Virus record (IMG/VR): IMGVR_UViG_3300042453_005517
Coordinates: 1-38,775 of that record
Reading direction: 5' to 3' (one strand)
Length of the DNA stretch: 38,775 nucleotides
From: a virus
Shown here: in pieces, positions 36,553-38,775 of the stretch
Position numbering within the stretch: position 1 is the first letter of the stretch
Layout of the letters: every line of letters begins with the position of its first letter
The notes under the pieces: generated by a model
The model's input: the letters and a program-made list of their open reading frames with translations, nothing else
What the model was told of the DNA's origin: nothing
Database searches by the model: none
Program-made: the position numbers and the translations under genes

Positions 36553-36956
36553 ATACAAAAGGCTCTCATAAGAGTTTTAAACTTTTCTCCATCACAAGTA
36601 AATCCAGACATTTTAAGGATTTCCAATGTGTTTTGAATAGTTTTAATACTCTTTTTAATAATTTCTATTTTTTCTATATTATTATTATATTCGAGTTCCT
36701 TATGTAATAGTTCGTAGTAACAATTAAAAAAATGTATAAGAATTTCAGATGAATTAGCGTTCCTTGACACACTATTTCTATACATTTTACCTAACAGATG
36801 GGTATTGTACATTGGAGATTGTCTATCTACAATATTATCAAGAGATTCGGCAATCTCCTGGATAGTTTGCTTAACTCTAATCGGAACCTCCGTGCTTGTC
36901 GCTAGCTTGTCTGTAGATTCTTTATAAACTATTGATTTTGTAATATCAGTTTCCAT
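36549..36956 (-). CDS. Unknown 135-residue helical protein
   Basis: Not recognised. Predominantly helical and charged: VRVKQTIQEIAESLDN-like segments, a central region with HFFNCYYELLHKELEYNNN, and KIEIIKKSIKTIQNTLEILK, which could form a coiled coil. It overlaps the upstream membrane-protein gene by 11 bases and the downstream gene by 4, so translation is coupled. A structural, scaffold or regulatory role is possible; nothing decides it. Confidence 0.65.
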   Translation of the reverse strand: METDITKSIVYKESTDKLATSTEVPIRVKQTIQEIAESLDNIVDRQSPMYNTHLLGKMYRNSVSRNANSSEILIHFFNCYYELLHKELEYNNNIEKIEIIKKSIKTIQNTLEILKMSGFTCDGEKFKTLMRAFCI

Positions 36957-37365
36957 TTGTTATTTTACTATAAATTTGAGAGAGCTTATCTTGAGATACG
37001 TCCAGATCTACTGGGACGGTAGTCGCTAATGTGGTTGCTTCAATTTTTACGCTAACAGGCTTGTTACAAAATTGGCAATCGTAATTATTATTTTCGTTAA
37101 GTACAATGGGTATAAACTCTTCCATCTGCTTAGAACAAGGACATTTTAATAGAATACCCTGCTTACTTAACTCTGCAATGCGATTGTTTTTAATCTTTTC
37201 GAGCGAAACATCTCGAAAAGTATTAATAATATAAAATATTATAATTTGAACTGCAGTAGTTATAGCAAATGCTTGCCAATACATTTCTATAAAGACGAGT
37301 GACACAACTCCGCTAACCAGCAAAGTAATTAATATAGATCTTAAGATATAAAATATCGGAGCCAT
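36946..37365 (-). CDS. Membrane-anchored zinc-ribbon-like protein
   Basis: The 139-residue protein has two hydrophobic segments (about 4-26 and 32-50), then a charged region and a small four-cysteine module: C75-x-C77 and C97-x2-C100 (KCPCSKQ and YDCQFCNKP), spaced like a treble-clef or ribbon zinc site. The C-terminal tail is polar. Expected to sit in the host inner membrane with the zinc module on one face. Possible roles include membrane remodelling, exclusion or inhibition of a host function, but none is shown. A 21-bp palindrome lies immediately before the ATG. Second gene of the minus-strand group. Confidence 0.65.
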   Translation of the reverse strand: MAPIFYILRSILITLLVSGVVSLVFIEMYWQAFAITTAVQIIIFYIINTFRDVSLEKIKNNRIAELSKQGILLKCPCSKQMEEFIPIVLNENNNYDCQFCNKPVSVKIEATTLATTVPVDLDVSQDKLSQIYSKITNGN

Positions 37366-37386
37366 AGGATATACATAATATATCCT
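37366..37386. other. Palindrome abutting a start codon
   Basis: AGGATATA and TATATCCT form 8-bp arms around CATAA, ending at the base next to the minus-strand ATG at 37365. Without a U-run it is less like a terminator than an operator or translation-control hairpin. Confidence 0.45.
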
Positions 37387-37392
37387 ATATAA

Positions 37393-37761
37393 TCAATCTT
37401 TCAACGATAAATCATCTAATTTCGCAGAAACCTCAGCTACAACCATGTTTATTTTGTCGAGATCCTCGAGAATTTCATCAATAAGCCTATATTGCTTGGA
37501 TTTTACTGCAGGATTTCGCTTAACATTATTAAACATCATTTTTATTTCTAAAATACCCGCAAATATATCCCCTAACCTTGGAACAATATTAGCTATCTCA
37601 TACGGCAGGGTAGGAGGAGCATCTGTTCCTTTGTTATGCTTTTGTTGGTTACGTATATTTTCATCTCCTGCTGGTAATTTATACTTTAAATCATCTGCGA
37701 CTGATCCTCCCTTACCGATTCCCGTTGTATTGCGATTTTTATTGGAAATAAAATTATCCAT
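37393..37761 (-). CDS. Unknown 122-residue protein, first gene of minus-strand group
   Basis: Not recognised. The first 50 residues are polar, Gly/Asn/Lys-rich and probably disordered. A helical region follows (YEIANIVPRLGDIFAGILEI), and the C-terminal half is a heptad-like helix (YRLIDEILEDLDKINMVVAE, then VSAKLDDL), suggesting an oligomeric coiled coil. AATAAATA ends five bases before its ATG on the minus strand, so it is assigned to the late class with the tail genes. Could be a virion or assembly component. Confidence 0.65.
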   Translation of the reverse strand: MDNFISNKNRNTTGIGKGGSVADDLKYKLPAGDENIRNQQKHNKGTDAPPTLPYEIANIVPRLGDIFAGILEIKMMFNNVKRNPAVKSKQYRLIDEILEDLDKINMVVAEVSAKLDDLSLKD

Positions 37762-37766
37762 ACAAC

Positions 37767-37774
37767 TATTTATT
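37767..37774 (-). promoter_or_regulatory. Late-promoter-like AATAAATA, minus strand
   Basis: Read on the minus strand, AATAAATA ends five bases before the ATG at 37761. It faces away from the plus-strand TATAAATA at 37806, forming a divergent pair. Confidence 0.55.
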
Positions 37775-37805
37775 CAAAAAAGACAGTTAATTTACTCAAA
37801 AAGGA

Positions 37806-37813
37806 TATAAATA
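37806..37813 (+). promoter_or_regulatory. Perfect TATAAATA late-promoter element
   Basis: TATAAATA ends five bases before the ATG at 37819, in a 57-base divergent gap. Confidence 0.75.
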
Positions 37814-37818
37814 TACAT

Positions 37819-38253
37819 ATGAGTAACGTCTACGCAAATATTTTTAAGCTTAATCTTGAACAAGACCTCGCGGCTGGTCAAATAGATCCAGATGCAGAAG
37901 CTGAAGCAATGCAATCTACCCTTGACCCTGGAACTGATGCTAAGCAATTAGGTGCAGATGGAGGCCCTAATGCTGAGATAGCTGCGGCAGTAGCAAAAAA
38001 CAATCAAGCGATGAAGCAAGCTCTTACCGGGTGGATACAAAACCTTGAAGAGTTTGTTGAATTTTTAAACGGGCTAGATGGTAATTCTGTTCAGTCTCAA
38101 CTTAAGAACGCTGTCCCTGATACCATTATGGATAAGATCAGATCTTCCGAAATGAAGAAAATTTCTCGAGTATCAATGGAAGTAGCAGGGTTAAAAGAGA
38201 TTTTTAGAGGCTATCTTGCTTCCTCCGACGATGCAAAATATAAATTCGTATAG
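37819..38253 (+). CDS. Small acidic helical protein, probably late
   Basis: The 144-residue product has an acidic, Ala/Asp/Gly-rich first third (QIDPDAEAEAMQSTLDPG) and a helical remainder (AAAVAKNNQAMKQALTGWIQ, then NLEEFVEFLNGL and KKISRVSMEVAGLKEIFRGY). It is not recognised. Acidic helical proteins under late control are sometimes prohead scaffold or core components, but this is only a suggestion. It is monocistronic: its own TATAAATA lies upstream and a 12-bp stem hairpin follows ten bases or so after the stop. Confidence 0.7.
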   Translation: MSNVYANIFKLNLEQDLAAGQIDPDAEAEAMQSTLDPGTDAKQLGADGGPNAEIAAAVAKNNQAMKQALTGWIQNLEEFVEFLNGLDGNSVQSQLKNAVPDTIMDKIRSSEMKKISRVSMEVAGLKEIFRGYLASSDDAKYKFV

Positions 38254-38261
38254 TTGGCATT

Positions 38262-38288
38262 ATATCTCGTTGAATCTCAACGAGATAT
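38262..38288 (+). terminator. Strong hairpin after the small acidic gene
   Basis: ATATCTCGTTGA and TCAACGAGATAT form a perfect 12-bp stem with a 3-base loop (ATC), soon after the stop at 38253. No U-run follows, so it may terminate poorly on its own or protect the 3' end of the transcript. Confidence 0.6.
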
Positions 38289-38334
38289 CACTCACATAGC
38301 CCTTAGCGGATTGTTATAGATTACTATAATCTCC

Positions 38335-38342
38335 TATAAATA
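38335..38342 (+). promoter_or_regulatory. Perfect TATAAATA late-promoter element
   Basis: TATAAATA ends five bases before the ATG at 38348. Confidence 0.72.
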
Positions 38343-38347
38343 TATAT

Positions 38348-38775
38348 ATGGGAGAAGTAATATTTAGAACTAAATCGCCAAAGTTAGCAGGTTTAGAAGA
38401 AATAATAATAGCGGAGTATATAGAAGGAGCGGGGGTGAAGACTCTTGCTAACAAATATAATAACGGGCACGAAGGGGCGGTCAGAAAAATTCTTAAAGAA
38501 AATAATATTGCTTTAAGAAACCGTAAAGAGTGCTTAACTACCACGGTATATAAGGCTAATAAATCTAAAGGCCGTATTAAAATAAAATGCGATAATACTA
38601 TACAGGGTATTATCTCTCTATATTCTGCCGGAGAATCTCCTACTCAAATCGGTAAAAAATATAATATAAATCACGTTACCGTTAAAAATATACTCATTCG
38701 CAATAATATACCTACTAGAAATCAATCAGAAGCCGCTCGTCTAGATACAACAAATAAATTAAAAGAAGATACTAA
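38348..38775 (+). CDS. Tandem helix-turn-helix protein, N-terminal part (3' end outside window)
   Basis: The frame is open from ATG 38348 to the window edge, about 142 codons. Two similar units are visible: EYIEGAGVKTLANKYNNGHE followed by AVRKILKENNIALRN (about 23-58), and LYSAGESPTQIGKKYNINHV followed by TVKNILIRNNIPTRN (about 85-120). Each has the A/S-G...LA/IG-KYN...V-K-IL pattern of a recombinase- or transposase-type helix-turn-helix, with the recognition helix near TVKNIL. Such repeats occur in DNA-binding parts of homing endonucleases, recombinases and regulators; the missing C terminus would decide. A perfect TATAAATA five bases upstream supports the start. Confidence 0.7.
   Translation, partial: MGEVIFRTKSPKLAGLEEIIIAEYIEGAGVKTLANKYNNGHEGAVRKILKENNIALRNRKECLTTTVYKANKSKGRIKIKCDNTIQGIISLYSAGESPTQIGKKYNINHVTVKNILIRNNIPTRNQSEAARLDTTNKLKEDT

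Overview
The window looks like part of a large, AT-rich, tailed-phage genome (myovirus, T4-like tail and baseplate logic). Nearly every base is coding, no stretch over about 100 bases lacks a gene, and no tRNA or CRISPR was seen. The host cannot be named. Almost no start codon has a Shine-Dalgarno sequence, which would fit a host group with little use of such sites, or the leaderless transcription proposed below. Function calls come from motifs read by eye and from synteny; no database search was run.

Layout. (1) 1-6463, plus strand: the 3' end of a probable tape measure protein with a recent internal duplication, two paralogous gp48/gp54-like tube/baseplate proteins, a gp53-like wedge protein, a possible hub protein and an unknown protein. 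(2) 6464-8912: a small interruption holding a possible small terminase subunit (minus), dUTPase and a clamp-loader ATPase (plus), and an unknown protein (minus). (3) 8950-23553, plus: gp25-like, gp6-like and gp7-like wedge proteins, then very large structural proteins with PKD-like, lectin-like and beta-propeller modules. (4) 23563-30876, plus: tail fibre and receptor-binding proteins, including two that share an N-terminal adaptor domain, one with a tail-collar domain, and one with a mucin-like Thr/Ser stalk. (5) 30919-33411: a cassette of two glycosyltransferases, a methyltransferase and a small protein. (6) 33449-36313: a propeller fibre with a long poly-Gly/Ser linker. (7) 36310-37761, minus: four small proteins. 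(8) 37819-38775, plus: a small acidic protein and an edge-truncated protein with two helix-turn-helix repeats.

Two observations stand out. First, about a dozen genes on both strands have an octamer close to TATAAATA, the T4 late-promoter -10 element, ending exactly 5 or 6 bases before the start codon. With T4-like start-site choice, transcription would begin at or one base before the initiation codon, giving leaderless late mRNAs. Second, a Thr/Ser mucin-like fibre gene is followed directly by a glycosyltransferase with a DSH motif and a GGEE motif, reminiscent of polypeptide GalNAc-transferases, then by a second glycosyltransferase and a methyltransferase. This could be a phage-encoded O-glycosylation system for its own fibre.
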